Below are positions 9,670-19,427 of a stretch of 64,000 bases of DNA, piece by piece. This DNA is from Mycolicibacterium sp. CBMA 226. GTDB taxonomy: Bacteria; Actinomycetota; Actinomycetes; Mycobacteriales; Mycobacteriaceae. The first letter of the stretch is position 1. Each line of letters starts with the position of its first letter. A model generated the notes under the pieces. It searched no databases, had not been told where the DNA came from, and worked only from the letters and a program-made list of their open reading frames with translations. The position numbers and the translations under genes were made by a program. The stretch is taken from positions 1 to 64,000 of the forward strand of contig NZ_VTGY01000007.1 in the NCBI RefSeq assembly GCF_009729075.1, read 5' to 3'.

Positions 9670-10891
9670 TCTTTAACCCCGCGAAGGCCGCGACGTCCCC
9701 GATCACGATGATCGCAGGAGGTCGAATGCCCTCTGACCGGATGTCCTCCGGCGCGTCGGCAAGCGTGGTCTGGAGCGTCTGCTGCGCCGCCGTGGTCCCG
9801 TGCTGAACCACCAACACCGGCGTTTCCGCAGGTCGGCCGCCCTCCAGCAGGACCCTGGCGAAAAGCTCGATGCGCTCGACGGCCATCAGCAGCACGATCG
9901 TGCCGCGCATCGCGGCCAGTGCGTCCCAATTCACTAACGATTCCGGGTGGCCCGGCGCCACATGACCGCTGACCACGACGAATTCGTGCGTCACGGCCCG
10001 GTGCGTGACCGGAACACCAGCCAGCGCCGGCACCGCTATGGCACTGGTCACACCGGGTACGACGGTCACCGGGACGCCCGCCTCGGCGCATGCCAGCACC
10101 TCTTCATAACCGCGCGCGAAGACGAACGGGTCGCCGCCCTTGAGCCGGACGACGAACTTGCCCTCCTTGGCCCGGTCGATCAGGACAGCGTTGATCGCGT
10201 CCTGCGCCATCGCGCGGCCGTACGGAATCTTGGCGGCGTCGATCACCTCGACGTGCGGGCCGAGTTCGGCGAGCAGCTCCTGCGGGGCCAGCCGGTCGGC
10301 CACCACCACATCGGCATGCGCCAGCAGCCGGCGGCCGCGGACGGTGATCAACTCGGGGTCGCCGGGCCCACCACCCACCAGCGCCACGCCGCTGTAGCTG
10401 TCGGGTTCGGCGGCATCGCCGATGGCGCCGCGCTGCAGGGCCTCGTGAATGGCGGTGCGCAGCGCCGCCGAGCGCCGGTGTTCGCCACCGGCCAGCACCC
10501 CGACAGTCAAACCGTCGTATTCGAACGAGGCCGGGGTCACGGCCGTGCCTTCGGAACCGGCGTCGGCGCGGACGCAGAAGATGCGGCGGCGGTCGGCCTC
10601 GTCGGCCACCACGGTGTTGACGGCCTCGTCGTCGGTCGCGGCCAGGACGTACCAGGCGCCGTCGAGGTCGTCGTTCTGGAACTCTCGCGACGTGAGGGTG
10701 ATGCCGGTGCCGTCGGGGTTGTCGACCAGCGCCTCGACCACCGGGGTGGCGGCGGGCGCGACGACGTGGACGTCGGCGCCACTGGCGATCAACAGCGGCA
10801 GCCGGCGCTGGGCGACGCTGCCGGCACCCACGACCACGACCTTCTTACCCGACAGATGCAGCCCCACGAGGTAGGCATGCTGGGACGTCAT
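9662..10891 (-). CDS. cysG: Precorrin-2 dehydrogenase / uroporphyrinogen-III C-methyltransferase fusion
   Basis: This 409-residue bifunctional enzyme makes precorrin-2 from uroporphyrinogen III and oxidises it to sirohydrochlorin, feeding siroheme and cobalamin synthesis. The first 150 residues are the NAD-binding dehydrogenase/chelatase domain (KVVVVGAGSVAQRRLPLL). From about 165 follows the SUMT methyltransferase, with VALVGGGPGDPELIT, VVRLKGGDPFVFARG, VVPGVTSAIAVPA and VTHRAVTHEFVVVSGH. The start is ATG 10891, with GAGGAG five bases upstream. It lies 22 bases after cobB in the same direction. The length fits mycobacterial CysG and is shorter than the E. coli protein. Confidence 0.93.
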   Translation of the reverse strand: MTSQHAYLVGLHLSGKKVVVVGAGSVAQRRLPLLIASGADVHVVAPAATPVVEALVDNPDGTGITLTSREFQNDDLDGAWYVLAATDDEAVNTVVADEADRRRIFCVRADAGSEGTAVTPASFEYDGLTVGVLAGGEHRRSAALRTAIHEALQRGAIGDAAEPDSYSGVALVGGGPGDPELITVRGRRLLAHADVVVADRLAPQELLAELGPHVEVIDAAKIPYGRAMAQDAINAVLIDRAKEGKFVVRLKGGDPFVFARGYEEVLACAEAGVPVTVVPGVTSAIAVPALAGVPVTHRAVTHEFVVVSGHVAPGHPESLVNWDALAAMRGTIVLLMAVERIELFARVLLEGGRPAETPVLVVQHGTTAAQQTLQTTLADAPEDIRSEGIRPPAIIVIGDVAAFAGLKKS

Positions 10892-10913
10892 TTCGCTCCT
10901 CGCGTGCGCAGTA

Positions 10914-12302
10914 TCACCCGGCGAGTTTAGTTGCCGCGGATACGAACCGACGCACCGCGTGCGGGTGCGCGGCCGGATGGGTGTGCAAGTAGCCGGCGTG
11001 CACGCCACCGCGGACGGCACCGTCGTGGACAGTGGCCTGCCCGGCACCCCGGAAAACCCAGGCCGGCGGCTGCTCATCGGCGAATTCGACTGTGGTGCGG
11101 TGAAATTCATGGCCGCTGACGCGCTCCCCCGCGGCGTGCATACTGGAGTCGACCAGCGCCACGGCATCGCGGTAGCCCAGTGTGAGCCGCTCGGTGAAGC
11201 GTGCCGAGCCGGGCAGCACTCCGCACATGGGGTGCCCGTCGAGGTCGTCGACGAGGTAGGTGAGCCCGGCGCACTCCGCGTGTACCGGTGCGCCGGACGC
11301 TGCCAACGCGGCAATCTGTTCCCGCACAACGACATTGGCCGACAACTCGGCGGTGAACTGCTCGGGGAATCCGCCGGGGATGACGAGCGCCCGGGTGCCG
11401 TCCGGCAGCGGGTCGGTGAGCGGATCGAACGCCGCGACCCGCGCGCCCGCCATCTCGAGCAGCTCGGCGTGCTCGGCGTAGCCGAAACTGAAGGCCTTGC
11501 CCGCGGCGAGTGCCACCGTCACGTTCGCCACCGGTTCGATTCCGGGCGCCCACGCGGGTGCCGATGCACCGATGCCGGCGCACCGCGCGACAGCTTCGAT
11601 ATCCACGTGCCGGGCGACGAGTTCGGTCATGACGTCGACGGCCTCGTGGGCCCGACGGCCATGCTCGACGGCGGTGACCAGTCCGAGGTGCCGCGACGGA
11701 ATTTCCAGCCCGCTGTCGCGCGGGATCGCGCCGAACACCGGGACACCCGACTGCTCGCAGGCCTGACGCAGGACCTGTTCGTGCCGCGGCGACCCCACCT
11801 TGTTGAGGATCACCCCGGCGATCCGCACCGGAGCTCTTCCCGTCGCTTCGCTCGCCCCGCCCCGGTCGAACGTCGAAAACCCGTGCAGCAGAGCCGCGAT
11901 GCTCTGGCTCTGCCCGCGGGCGTCGACGACGAGCACCACCGGGGCGCCGAGCAGTCCGGCGACGTGCGCCGTCGACCCGGGGGCCGGGGACATCGGCTGG
12001 TCGGTGATCCGCCCGTCGAACAGGCCCATGACGCCTTCGATGACAGCGATGTCGGCGCCCGCGCTGCCGTGCCGGTAGAGCGGACCGATCAGGTAGTCGC
12101 CGACGAGGACCGGGTCCAGGTTGCGGCCCGGCCGGCCGGTGGCCAGCGCGTGGTAGCCGGGGTCGATGAAGTCGGGGCCGACCTTCGCGGCGCTCACCTT
12201 GTGCCCGGCCCCGCGCAGGGCGCCCATCAGGCCGGTGGCCACGGTGGTCTTGCCGCTGCCCGACGCGGGGGCCGCGATCACGACGGCCGGGACTGCGGTC
12301 AT
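10914..12302 (-). CDS. cobB: Cobyrinate/hydrogenobyrinate a,c-diamide synthase
   Basis: This enzyme amidates the a and c carboxylates of (hydrogeno)byrinic acid with glutamine and ATP. The N-terminal ATPase domain has the P-loop APASGSGKTT (residues 11-20), followed by KVGPDFIDPGYH and VIEGVMGLFDGR. The C-terminal class I glutaminase domain has HAECAGLTYL, with the nucleophile Cys, and a His in YLHTHPAAHP. Between STFD and VRIAGVILN there is a short stretch, GGASEATGRAP, encoded by a repeat-like sequence at 11831-11865; it looks like an in-frame insertion. The gene is 40 bases after cobO in the cob string. Confidence 0.94.
   Translation of the reverse strand: MTAVPAVVIAAPASGSGKTTVATGLMGALRGAGHKVSAAKVGPDFIDPGYHALATGRPGRNLDPVLVGDYLIGPLYRHGSAGADIAVIEGVMGLFDGRITDQPMSPAPGSTAHVAGLLGAPVVLVVDARGQSQSIAALLHGFSTFDRGGASEATGRAPVRIAGVILNKVGSPRHEQVLRQACEQSGVPVFGAIPRDSGLEIPSRHLGLVTAVEHGRRAHEAVDVMTELVARHVDIEAVARCAGIGASAPAWAPGIEPVANVTVALAAGKAFSFGYAEHAELLEMAGARVAAFDPLTDPLPDGTRALVIPGGFPEQFTAELSANVVVREQIAALAASGAPVHAECAGLTYLVDDLDGHPMCGVLPGSARFTERLTLGYRDAVALVDSSMHAAGERVSGHEFHRTTVEFADEQPPAWVFRGAGQATVHDGAVRGGVHAGYLHTHPAAHPHAVRRFVSAATKLAG
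11831..11865 (-). repeat. Short dispersed-repeat-like insert within cobB
   Basis: On the minus strand this stretch reads GGGGCGAGCGAAGCGACGGG and continues AAGAGC. A near copy (GGGCGAGCGGGAGCGACGGG, then AGAAGA) lies just before the frr start codon (around 50260-50283). In cobB it adds about ten residues without breaking the frame. Such GAGCGAAGCGACGGG-type elements look like small dispersed repeats often found next to start codons. Confidence 0.4.
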
Positions 12303-12342
12303 GCTTCTCCGCGAACTGGAGATACCGCCGCCGGCGAAGAAA

Positions 12343-12957
12343 TCACCACTCGATGCCGCGCTGACCCTTGCGGCCGGCGTCCATCGGATGCTTGACCTTG
12401 GTCATCTCGGTCACGAGGTCGGCAGCGTCGAGGAGCTTCGGCGGCGCGTCGCGGCCCGTGATGACGACGTGCTGCGTGCCGGGGCGCGATCGGAGCACGT
12501 CGACCACCTCTTCCACGTCGATCCAGCCCCACTTGAGCGGGTACGTGAACTCATCGAGGACGTAGAAGTCGTGCTGTTGCTCGGCCAGCCGGCGCGCGAT
12601 CTCCGCCCAGCCTTCGACGGCCGCGGCGGCATGGTCCTCGTCGGAGCCCTGCCGGCGGGTCCACGACCAGCCCGAGCCCATCTTGTGCCACTGCACCGAT
12701 CCCCCGATGCCCTGCTCGTCGTGCAGCCTGCCGAGCGCCTGGAACGCCGCTTCCTCCCCGACCTTCCACTTGGCGCTCTTGACGAACTGGAACACCGCGA
12801 CGTCGAAGCCCTGGTTCCACGCGCGCAGTGCCATGCCGAACGCGGCCGTGGATTTTCCCTTGCCCGGGCCGGTGTGCACGGCCAGGATCGGGGCGTTGCG
12901 GCGCGCCTTGGTGGTCAGCCCGTCATCCGGGACGGTCAGCGGTTGTCCTTGTGGCAT
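12343..12957 (-). CDS. cobO: Cob(I)alamin adenosyltransferase (BtuR/CobO type)
   Basis: This enzyme transfers the 5'-deoxyadenosyl group of ATP to Co(I)-corrinoids. The 204-residue protein has the P-loop HTGPGKGKST (about residues 28-37), then FQFVKSAKWKVGEE, a DFYVLDEFTYPLKWGW segment with the acidic Walker-B-like pair, and HVVITGRDAPPKLL, all typical of the family. The length is normal. It lies 23 bases downstream of the metal-chelatase gene and 40 before cobB, so it belongs to the corrin operon. Confidence 0.95.
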   Translation of the reverse strand: MPQGQPLTVPDDGLTTKARRNAPILAVHTGPGKGKSTAAFGMALRAWNQGFDVAVFQFVKSAKWKVGEEAAFQALGRLHDEQGIGGSVQWHKMGSGWSWTRRQGSDEDHAAAAVEGWAEIARRLAEQQHDFYVLDEFTYPLKWGWIDVEEVVDVLRSRPGTQHVVITGRDAPPKLLDAADLVTEMTKVKHPMDAGRKGQRGIEW

Positions 12958-12980
12958 AACTGTTTTCCTTACCGGTTCGC

Positions 12981-14822
12981 TTACGCCGCGGCTTGCCCGG
13001 CCCGGACCACACGGGCCAGGTTGTCGGCGCGCAGCTGCGCCAGCTGCACGGTGGGCGCACCGAGTTGACCGGCCAGCTGCTGCGCCAATCCGAGTCGGAT
13101 ATAAGAGGTTTCGCAGTCCACGACGACGGCGGCAGCGCCCTCCGCGACGAGAAGTCCGGCGGCCGTCCGCGTCCGGCCCAGCGGATCGGGCCCGCCCGTC
13201 GCGCGGCCGTCAGTCAGCACGACCACCAATGGGCGGCGCGCGCGGTCACGGGTCTTCTCTCTGAGCACCACGTCACGCGCGGCCAGGAGGCCCTGGGCCA
13301 GTGGCGTTTTCCCGCCGGTGTCGAAGCGCGCCAGACGCCGGCTCGCGATGTGCACCGACGAGGTCGGCGGCAGCAAGAGCGTGGCCTCGGCGCCCCGGAA
13401 GGTGACGACGGCGACCTTGTCGCGGCGCTGGTACGCGTCACGCAGCAGCGACAGCGTGGCCCCGCTGACCGCGGACATGCGGTCCCGCGCGGCCATCGAG
13501 CCCGAGGCGTCGACCACGAAGATCACCAAATTGCCTTCGCGCCCTTCGCGGATCGCGTGGCGGACGTCGGTGGGCGCCACCTGCAAGCGGCCGGCCCGCG
13601 GACGACGGTCGGCCGCGGCGAGCAGCGTGCCGAAGACGTGCACGCCGTGCCCGGCCCGGGCGTCGTCGGTCACCGAGATCGGGGTACCGGTGCGATTGCG
13701 GGCCCGCGACCGCCGACCGGGAGCACCCTCCCCGACGCCGGGCACAACCAGCGCCCGGGTGCGGAACGTCGCCGACGGCGGCGCGCTGGGCCGCGACGCA
13801 CTGCTGGGCTCGGCCGAGTTTCCTTGCGGCGCAGCCTCTTCCGATCTCTCCGCGGATACCCCGCCGCCGGGTGGATCGGGGTCTGGCTCGGGTTCGGACT
13901 GGGATTGCGCATCGGCTTGCGCCATCGCGTCGTCGAGTTGCTGCGGGTCGAGGCCCGGGTCGTCGAACGGGTCACGCCGGCGCCGGTGCGGCAGCGCGAG
14001 TTCCGCGGCGACCCGGATGTCCTCTTCGGACACCTCGGCAACACCGCGCCAGGCGGCATGCGCGACAGCCGTGCGGGCGACCACCAGATCGGCGCGCATC
14101 CCGTCGACGTCGAACGCCGCGCACAACGCCGCGATGCGGCGCAACTCGTTGTCCGGCAACGACACCGACGGCACCGCCCCGCGCGCCTTGGCGATCCGGC
14201 CGGCCAGCTCGGCATCGTCGGCGGCATACTGCTCGCCGAAACCGGCGGGGTCCGCCTCGTACGACATCCGGCGCCGGATGACCTCGACGCGGACGTCGAC
14301 ATCGCGGGACGCGTAGACGTCGACCGTCAAGCCGAAACGGTCGAGCAGCTGCGGACGCAGCTCGCCCTCTTCCGGATTCATGGTGCCCACCAACATGAAT
14401 CGGGCTTCGTGCGAATGCGAGACGCCGTCGCGCTCGATGTGTACCCGGCCCATCGCCGCGGCATCCAGCAGCACGTCGACCAGATGGTCGTGCAGCAGGT
14501 TCACCTCGTCGACGTAGAGGACGCCGCCATGCGCGCGGGCCAGCAAGCCCGGCGAGAACGCGTGTTCGCCGTCCCGCAGCACCTTCTGCAGATCGATCGA
14601 GCCGACGACGCGGTCCTCGGTCGCGCCGATGGGCAGCTCCACCAGGCGGGCATCGGCGTCCACCGCCGCGAGTACCTCGGCAAGACCGCGCACCGCAGTC
14701 GATTTCGCGGTGCCCTTCTCGCCACGGATCAGCACGCCGCCGATGTCGGGGCGCACCGCGCACAGGATGAGCGCGAGGCGGAGCCGGTCCTGGCCCACCA
14801 ACGCGCTGAACGGATAAGTCAC
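12981..14822 (-). CDS. AAA+/von Willebrand metal-chelatase subunit (Rv2850c-like, ChlI/ChlD fusion)
   Basis: This 613-residue protein combines an AAA+ ATPase of the magnesium-chelatase I type (about 1-320) with a C-terminal von Willebrand A domain (about 420-600), joined by an acidic, Pro/Ser-rich linker. Visible motifs are the P-loop [13 protein letters not shown] (about 34-46), [16 protein letters not shown] (Walker B), [20 protein letters not shown], and the MIDAS-like [14 protein letters not shown]. It corresponds to M. tuberculosis Rv2850c. Its place next to cobO, cobB and cysG suggests a role in cobalt insertion as a CobS/CobT-like partner of CobN, but no CobN is in the window. The GTG start shares one base with the stop of the preceding GNAT gene. 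Confidence 0.9.
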   Translation of the reverse strand: MTYPFSALVGQDRLRLALILCAVRPDIGGVLIRGEKGTAKSTAVRGLAEVLAAVDADARLVELPIGATEDRVVGSIDLQKVLRDGEHAFSPGLLARAHGGVLYVDEVNLLHDHLVDVLLDAAAMGRVHIERDGVSHSHEARFMLVGTMNPEEGELRPQLLDRFGLTVDVYASRDVDVRVEVIRRRMSYEADPAGFGEQYAADDAELAGRIAKARGAVPSVSLPDNELRRIAALCAAFDVDGMRADLVVARTAVAHAAWRGVAEVSEEDIRVAAELALPHRRRRDPFDDPGLDPQQLDDAMAQADAQSQSEPEPDPDPPGGGVSAERSEEAAPQGNSAEPSSASRPSAPPSATFRTRALVVPGVGEGAPGRRSRARNRTGTPISVTDDARAGHGVHVFGTLLAAADRRPRAGRLQVAPTDVRHAIREGREGNLVIFVVDASGSMAARDRMSAVSGATLSLLRDAYQRRDKVAVVTFRGAEATLLLPPTSSVHIASRRLARFDTGGKTPLAQGLLAARDVVLREKTRDRARRPLVVVLTDGRATGGPDPLGRTRTAAGLLVAEGAAAVVVDCETSYIRLGLAQQLAGQLGAPTVQLAQLRADNLARVVRAGQAAA

Positions 14823-15289
14823 TACTGCTGCCCCGCTCCCAGACCCGGCCGGATCATCGGCACATGAGGGATGCCGTCCTCCAGGAATTCCTCACCGTCG
14901 CGGACGAAGCCGTGCCGCGCGTACATCTCCTCGAGATAGGTCTGCGCGTCGATCCGGCAGGGGTAGCTGCCGACCTCTGCCAGCGCCGCCTGCATCAGCC
15001 GGGTGGTGTGCCCGTGACCGCGGTCGCTGCGTTTGGTGCACACCCGGCCGATCCGGAACACCTTCTCACCCCCGGGATGCTCCTCCATCAGCCGCAACGT
15101 CGAAATGACTTGCCCGTCAGAGCTTTCCAGCCAGAAGTGCCGGGTCTCGGCCAGCAGGTCGCGGCCGTCGAGTTCGGGGTACGGGCACGCCTGTTCCACC
15201 ACGAAGACCTCGACCCGCAACTTCAGCAGCTCGTAAAGCGTTGCGGCGTCGAGATCCTTGGCCCAGCTACGCCTCGGTGCGACGGTCAT
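14822..15289 (-). CDS. GNAT acetyltransferase, ElaA-like (Rv2851c-like)
   Basis: This 155-residue protein of the GCN5-related N-acetyltransferase fold belongs to the ElaA subgroup. The motifs [24 protein letters not shown] (about 20-43) and [21 protein letters not shown] (the acetyl-CoA loop, about 78-98) are diagnostic. The acceptor substrate is unknown. The start codon lies inside a 35-bp tandem repeat (15284-15360), which also duplicates the translation-initiation region. Its stop overlaps the start of the chelatase gene by one base. Confidence 0.85.
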   Translation of the reverse strand: MTVAPRRSWAKDLDAATLYELLKLRVEVFVVEQACPYPELDGRDLLAETRHFWLESSDGQVISTLRLMEEHPGGEKVFRIGRVCTKRSDRGHGHTTRLMQAALAEVGSYPCRIDAQTYLEEMYARHGFVRDGEEFLEDGIPHVPMIRPGLGAGQQ

Positions 15290-15360
15290 GCGCGATCCGC
15301 CTCCGGCTCCTCGCTGAGGGTCATGTGCGAACCGCCTTCGGCTCCGTGCTGACGGTCATA
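15284..15360. repeat. 35-bp tandem repeat over the start of the GNAT gene
   Basis: Two diverged copies start at 15284 and 15319, and the first seven bases of a third (GGTCATA) are at 15354. Each copy contains CAT (a start codon on the minus strand) followed by CCGCCT(C/T)CGGCTCC. On the minus strand each full copy gives a GGAG-rich stretch 12-20 bases before an ATG. The authentic start is the one in the first copy (ATG at 15289). Because 35 is not a multiple of three, the other copy is out of frame with the gene. It fills most of the gap between mqo and the GNAT gene. Confidence 0.75.
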
Positions 15361-15373
15361 CGACCACCGCGGA

Positions 15374-16870
15374 TCAGGCCGGCTGATCGAGTTTGAGCAC
15401 CTTGGTCCCCCAGTCCCACACCTCGCGGTACAGCTTGGGTTCGCCCGACAGGCTGACGCCCAACGAGGGCACCATCTCCTTGAGCTTGGGCAGCCAGGTC
15501 TGGTAGCGGTCGCCGAAGCAGCGCTCCAGCACCTCGATCATGGCCGGCACCGCGGTGGACGCACCCGGCGACGCACCGAGCAGACCGGCGATGCGGCCGT
15601 CCTCCGCGGTCAGGACCGTGGTGCCGAATTCCAGCACACCACCGATGCCCTTGCGGCGGATCACCTGCACGCGCTGACCCGCGACGTCCAGCTCCCAGTC
15701 CGAATCGACTGCGCTGGGGGCGAATTCGCGCAGCGAATCGACGCGCTCCCCCTCGCTGAGGGCCAGCTGCTCGAGCAGGTACTTCACGAGGCCCAGTTCG
15801 GTGACGCCGACGCCGAGCATCGAGGCGAGGTTGTTGGGCTTGACCGACAACGGCAGGTCGGTGATCGAACCCTGCTTGAGGAACTTCGGCGACCAGCCGG
15901 CGAACGGACCGAACAGCAGCCAGGACTGGCCGTTGATGATGCGGGTGTCCAAGTGCGGCACCGACATCGGCGGGGCCCCGACCGAAGCCTGCCCGTACAC
16001 CTTGGCCTGGTGCTTCACCGCCAGGTCCTGGTTGTCGGTGCGCAGGAAGGCACCGCCGACCGGGAAGCCGCCGAAGCCCTTGGCCTCGGGGATGCCGGCC
16101 TTCTGCAGCAGGTGCAGCGCGCCACCACCGGCGCCGAGGAACACGAACTTGGCGTTGATCTTCTGCCGGTCGCCGGTGCGCCGGTTGACGACGTTGAGCG
16201 TCCAGCTGCCGTCGGACTGCTTGCTGAGGTTGGTGACCTCATGCCCGAACATCGTGGTCATGCCCCGCTGCGCGGCGAAGCCGATGAGCTGCTTGGACAG
16301 CGATCCGAAGTCGACGTCGGTGCCGTCGGTGGTCCAGTTCAGGGCGACCGGCTCGCTGAAGTCACGCTGCTCGGCCATGAACGGCAGGCGACGGGCGAAC
16401 TCGTCCTTGTCGTCGATGTACTCCATGGTCGAGAACAGCGGGTTGGTGACCAGCGACTCGCGACGGTTGCGCAGGTAGTCGATGCTGTCGGCACCGTGCA
16501 CGAAGCTCACGTGCGGGATGGGATTCAGGAAGCTCTTGACGTCCGGCAGCACGCCGTTCTCCACGGCGTAGGCCCAGAACTGGCGCGTCACCTGGAACTG
16601 CTCGTTGACGTGGACGGCCTTCTTGATGTCGATGGTGCCGTCGGAGTTCTGCGGCGTGTAGTTGAGCTCACACAGCGCGGAGTGGCCGGTGCCGGCGTTG
16701 TTCCACGGATCGCTGCTCTCGGCGGCGGCGCCGTCGAGGCGCTCGATCATGGTGATGGACCACTCCGGCTCCAGCAGCCGGATCAGTGCCCCGAGGGTGG
16801 CGCTCATGATTCCCGCGCCCACGAGGACGACGTCGGTCTGTGCGCTCCCAGCTACGTTTGCATTCGACAC
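15374..16870 (-). CDS. mqo: Malate:quinone oxidoreductase
   Basis: This FAD-dependent peripheral membrane enzyme oxidises malate to oxaloacetate and passes electrons to the quinone pool. The 498-residue protein has the N-terminal FAD-binding motif [22 protein letters not shown] (about residues 14-35), then [37 protein letters not shown] and [21 protein letters not shown] near the C-terminus, all family signatures. The GTG start has a GGACGAG-type site upstream. It is divergent from the alpha/beta-hydrolase gene and is followed by the 35-bp repeat. Confidence 0.96.
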   Translation of the reverse strand: MSNANVAGSAQTDVVLVGAGIMSATLGALIRLLEPEWSITMIERLDGAAAESSDPWNNAGTGHSALCELNYTPQNSDGTIDIKKAVHVNEQFQVTRQFWAYAVENGVLPDVKSFLNPIPHVSFVHGADSIDYLRNRRESLVTNPLFSTMEYIDDKDEFARRLPFMAEQRDFSEPVALNWTTDGTDVDFGSLSKQLIGFAAQRGMTTMFGHEVTNLSKQSDGSWTLNVVNRRTGDRQKINAKFVFLGAGGGALHLLQKAGIPEAKGFGGFPVGGAFLRTDNQDLAVKHQAKVYGQASVGAPPMSVPHLDTRIINGQSWLLFGPFAGWSPKFLKQGSITDLPLSVKPNNLASMLGVGVTELGLVKYLLEQLALSEGERVDSLREFAPSAVDSDWELDVAGQRVQVIRRKGIGGVLEFGTTVLTAEDGRIAGLLGASPGASTAVPAMIEVLERCFGDRYQTWLPKLKEMVPSLGVSLSGEPKLYREVWDWGTKVLKLDQPA

Positions 16871-17011
16871 GTGATCGCTCGTCCTTCGTACTCGGGTTAC
16901 CCGCCGGTATTGACGGATGCTCGGTGCTCAAGGTTATCGCGACCGTGTTCGCCGCTTACGCGCTATCTCCTCCCATCGACCATGATGTTCGTCGCAGTTA
17001 GGGTTGAGCAC

Positions 17012-18046
17012 GTGACGCCGCAGGAGCCACAGGGACAACCCGAGTGGCAGCCGGACGTGCTGCCCGGGTACTGGCAGCAGACCATCGCACTCGGTCCCGA
17101 CCCCGATGGAGAGGGCGACCTGGTCGCCACCGTCGTGCGGCGTGGACAGCCCGGTCCGGCGACGCACGCCGTACTGGTCGTCCACGGCTATACCGACTAC
17201 TTCTTCCATACCGCGCTCGCCGACCGTCTCGCCGCGCGTGGTATCGCGTTCTATGCGATAGACCTGCACAAATGCGGCCGGTCGCGGCGCCCCGGGCAGA
17301 CGCCGCACTTCACCACCGATCTGGCGTCGTACTACGGCGAACTCCGGCAGGCCCTGCAGCTCGTCGCAGCCGACACCGCCGGTGCCCGCGTCTGCCTGTA
17401 CGGCCATTCCGCAGGCGGCTTGATCGCGACGTTGTTCGCCGATCAGCTCCGCCGCGACGGCACGCTGGGCACCCACCGCGTGACGGGGCTGATCCTCAAC
17501 AGTCCGTTCTTCGATCTGCACGGGCCGCCGATTCTTCGCTCGGCGCCGGTCGCCCGCACCCTGCGGGCCTTGGCCCGGTTCCGGAAGCTGTCGGTGATCC
17601 GGCAGCCGACCGAGGGCGGCTACGGCACGAGTCTGCACCGCGACCACGGCGGGGAGTTCGACTACAACCTGGACTGGAAGCCGTTGGGTGGCTTCCCGGT
17701 CACGATCGGCTGGATCAACGCCATCCGGCGCGGACAGCTGCAGCTGCATCGCGGACTGGACGTCGGTGTGCCGAACCTGATCCTGCGGTCGGACCGCACC
17801 GTCGCCGAGACGACGACCGCGGCCGGCATGGAGCGCGGCGACGCGGTGCTCGACGTCAGCCAGATCGCCCGGTGGGCAGGCTGCGTCGGCAACCGCACCA
17901 CGATCGTCCCGGTCGCCGACGCCAAACACGACGTGTTCCTGTCGCTGCCGGCGCCGCGCGCCGTCGCGTTCGACGAGCTGAACCACTGGCTGGACTGGTA
18001 TCTCCCCCAATCCACCTCCCCCACAACGCAACACGGACGGGCCTGA
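17012..18046 (+). CDS. Alpha/beta hydrolase, lysophospholipase-like (Rv2854-like)
   Basis: This is a 344-residue cytoplasmic serine hydrolase of the monoacylglycerol-lipase/lysophospholipase group. The oxyanion strand is [15 protein letters not shown] (about 45-60) and the nucleophile elbow is [11 protein letters not shown] (Ser at about 133). A His in DAKHDVFLS near 310 completes the triad. I chose GTG 17012 because it matches the length of the M. tuberculosis counterpart; ATG 16985 is an alternative nine codons upstream. It ends 4 bases before mtr, so the two are probably co-transcribed. The natural substrate is unknown. Confidence 0.85.
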   Translation: MTPQEPQGQPEWQPDVLPGYWQQTIALGPDPDGEGDLVATVVRRGQPGPATHAVLVVHGYTDYFFHTALADRLAARGIAFYAIDLHKCGRSRRPGQTPHFTTDLASYYGELRQALQLVAADTAGARVCLYGHSAGGLIATLFADQLRRDGTLGTHRVTGLILNSPFFDLHGPPILRSAPVARTLRALARFRKLSVIRQPTEGGYGTSLHRDHGGEFDYNLDWKPLGGFPVTIGWINAIRRGQLQLHRGLDVGVPNLILRSDRTVAETTTAAGMERGDAVLDVSQIARWAGCVGNRTTIVPVADAKHDVFLSLPAPRAVAFDELNHWLDWYLPQSTSPTTQHGRA

Positions 18047-18050
18047 CGTC

Positions 18051-19427
18051 ATGCAGCATTACGACCTGACCATCATCGGAACCGGCTCGGGCAACAGTGT
18101 GCTCGACGAGCGCTACGCCGACCTGAAGGTCGCGATCTGCGAAGAGGGCACGTTCGGCGGCACCTGCCTGAACGTCGGCTGCATCCCGACCAAGATGTTC
18201 GTCTACGCGGCCGACGTGGCCCAGACCATCCGGCACAGTGCCACCTTCGGTGTGGACTCCCACATCGACGGCGTGCGCTGGCCGGACATCGTGAAGCGGG
18301 TCTTCGGCCGGATCGACCCGATCGCGGCCGGTGGCGAGGAGTACCGCCGCAGCCTGCCGAACGTCACGGTGTACGGCAGCCACACCCGTTTCGGGCCGAC
18401 GTTGCCCGACGGCACCTACACGTTGCGGACCGCCGACGGCGATGAATTCACCTCCGACCGGGTGGTGATCGCGGCCGGCTCGCGCAGCTGGATTCCCCCG
18501 ACCATCGCCGAGTCCGGTGTGCGGTACTACACGAGCGACGACATCATGCGAATCCCGTCGCTGCCAGAACATCTCGTGATCATCGGCGGCGGCTTCATCT
18601 CGGTGGAATTCGCGCACGTGTTCTCGGCGCTGGGGTCGAAGGTGACGATCGTGCTGCGCGGCGATCGACTGCTCCGGCGCTGCGACGAAGAGATCTGCCG
18701 GCGGTTCAGCGCGGTGGTCGGCAAGAAATGGGATCTGCGCACCCAGGAGAACGTCGTCGGCGCACAGCGCGATGGTGACGGGGTCGTGCTCGAGTTCGAC
18801 GACGGCGAAACCCTGACGGCCGACGCGCTGTTGGTTGCCACCGGCCGGGTGCCGAACGTCGATCTGCTCGATGCGCAGCTGGCCGGGGTGACTCTCGACG
18901 ACGATGGCTACGTCGTCGTCGACGAGTACCAACGCACCACGGCGCGTGGGATTTTCGCGCTGGGTGACGTGTCGTCACGCCACCAGCTCAAGCACGTGGC
19001 CAACCACGAGGCGCGGACGGTGAAAGAGAACCTGCTGCGTGACTGGGACGGTGATCTGGTGGCCAGCGACCACCGGTTCGTCCCTGCCGCGGTGTTCACC
19101 GATCCCCAGGTCGCGATGGTCGGCATGAACGAAGCCGAGGCGCGCGCAGCCGGTTTCGACGTGGTGGTCAAGGTGCAGGAGTACGGCGACACCGCGTACG
19201 GCTGGGCCATGGAGGACACCACGGGCATCGTCAAACTGATCGGTGAACGCGGCACCGGCCGGATCCTCGGCGCGCACCTCATGGGGTATCAGGCGTCAGC
19301 ACTGATCCAGCCGCTGATCCAGGCCATGTCGTTCGGGCAGACCGCGCAGGACGTGGCCCGCGGCCAGTACTGGATTCACCCCGCGCTACCCGAGGTGATC
19401 GAAAACGCGCTGCTGGGTTTGGTCTAA
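18051..19427 (+). CDS. mtr: Mycothione reductase
   Basis: This FAD/NADPH enzyme reduces mycothiol disulphide, keeping the main actinobacterial thiol reduced. The 458-residue protein has the FAD motif IIGTGSGNS (8-16), the redox-active disulphide [14 protein letters not shown] (Cys39 and Cys44), the second dinucleotide motif [15 protein letters not shown] (about 176), and the active-site His in IHPALPE near the C-terminus. The length equals that of the M. tuberculosis enzyme. Its presence supports a mycothiol-producing host. The stop overlaps the convergent nicT stop by 4 bases. Confidence 0.96.
   Translation: MQHYDLTIIGTGSGNSVLDERYADLKVAICEEGTFGGTCLNVGCIPTKMFVYAADVAQTIRHSATFGVDSHIDGVRWPDIVKRVFGRIDPIAAGGEEYRRSLPNVTVYGSHTRFGPTLPDGTYTLRTADGDEFTSDRVVIAAGSRSWIPPTIAESGVRYYTSDDIMRIPSLPEHLVIIGGGFISVEFAHVFSALGSKVTIVLRGDRLLRRCDEEICRRFSAVVGKKWDLRTQENVVGAQRDGDGVVLEFDDGETLTADALLVATGRVPNVDLLDAQLAGVTLDDDGYVVVDEYQRTTARGIFALGDVSSRHQLKHVANHEARTVKENLLRDWDGDLVASDHRFVPAAVFTDPQVAMVGMNEAEARAAGFDVVVKVQEYGDTAYGWAMEDTTGIVKLIGERGTGRILGAHLMGYQASALIQPLIQAMSFGQTAQDVARGQYWIHPALPEVIENALLGLV

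Noticed and set aside
12981..14822. Bacteriochlorophyll magnesium chelatase
   Set aside because: No other photosynthetic gene is present and the gene sits among cobalamin genes, so a corrin role is more likely.
12993..14867. 624-codon open frame on the plus strand opposite the metal-chelatase gene
   Set aside because: It mirrors the codon phase of the real gene in GC-rich DNA, has an Arg/Gly/Asp-rich composition with no recognisable motif, and has no ribosome-binding site.
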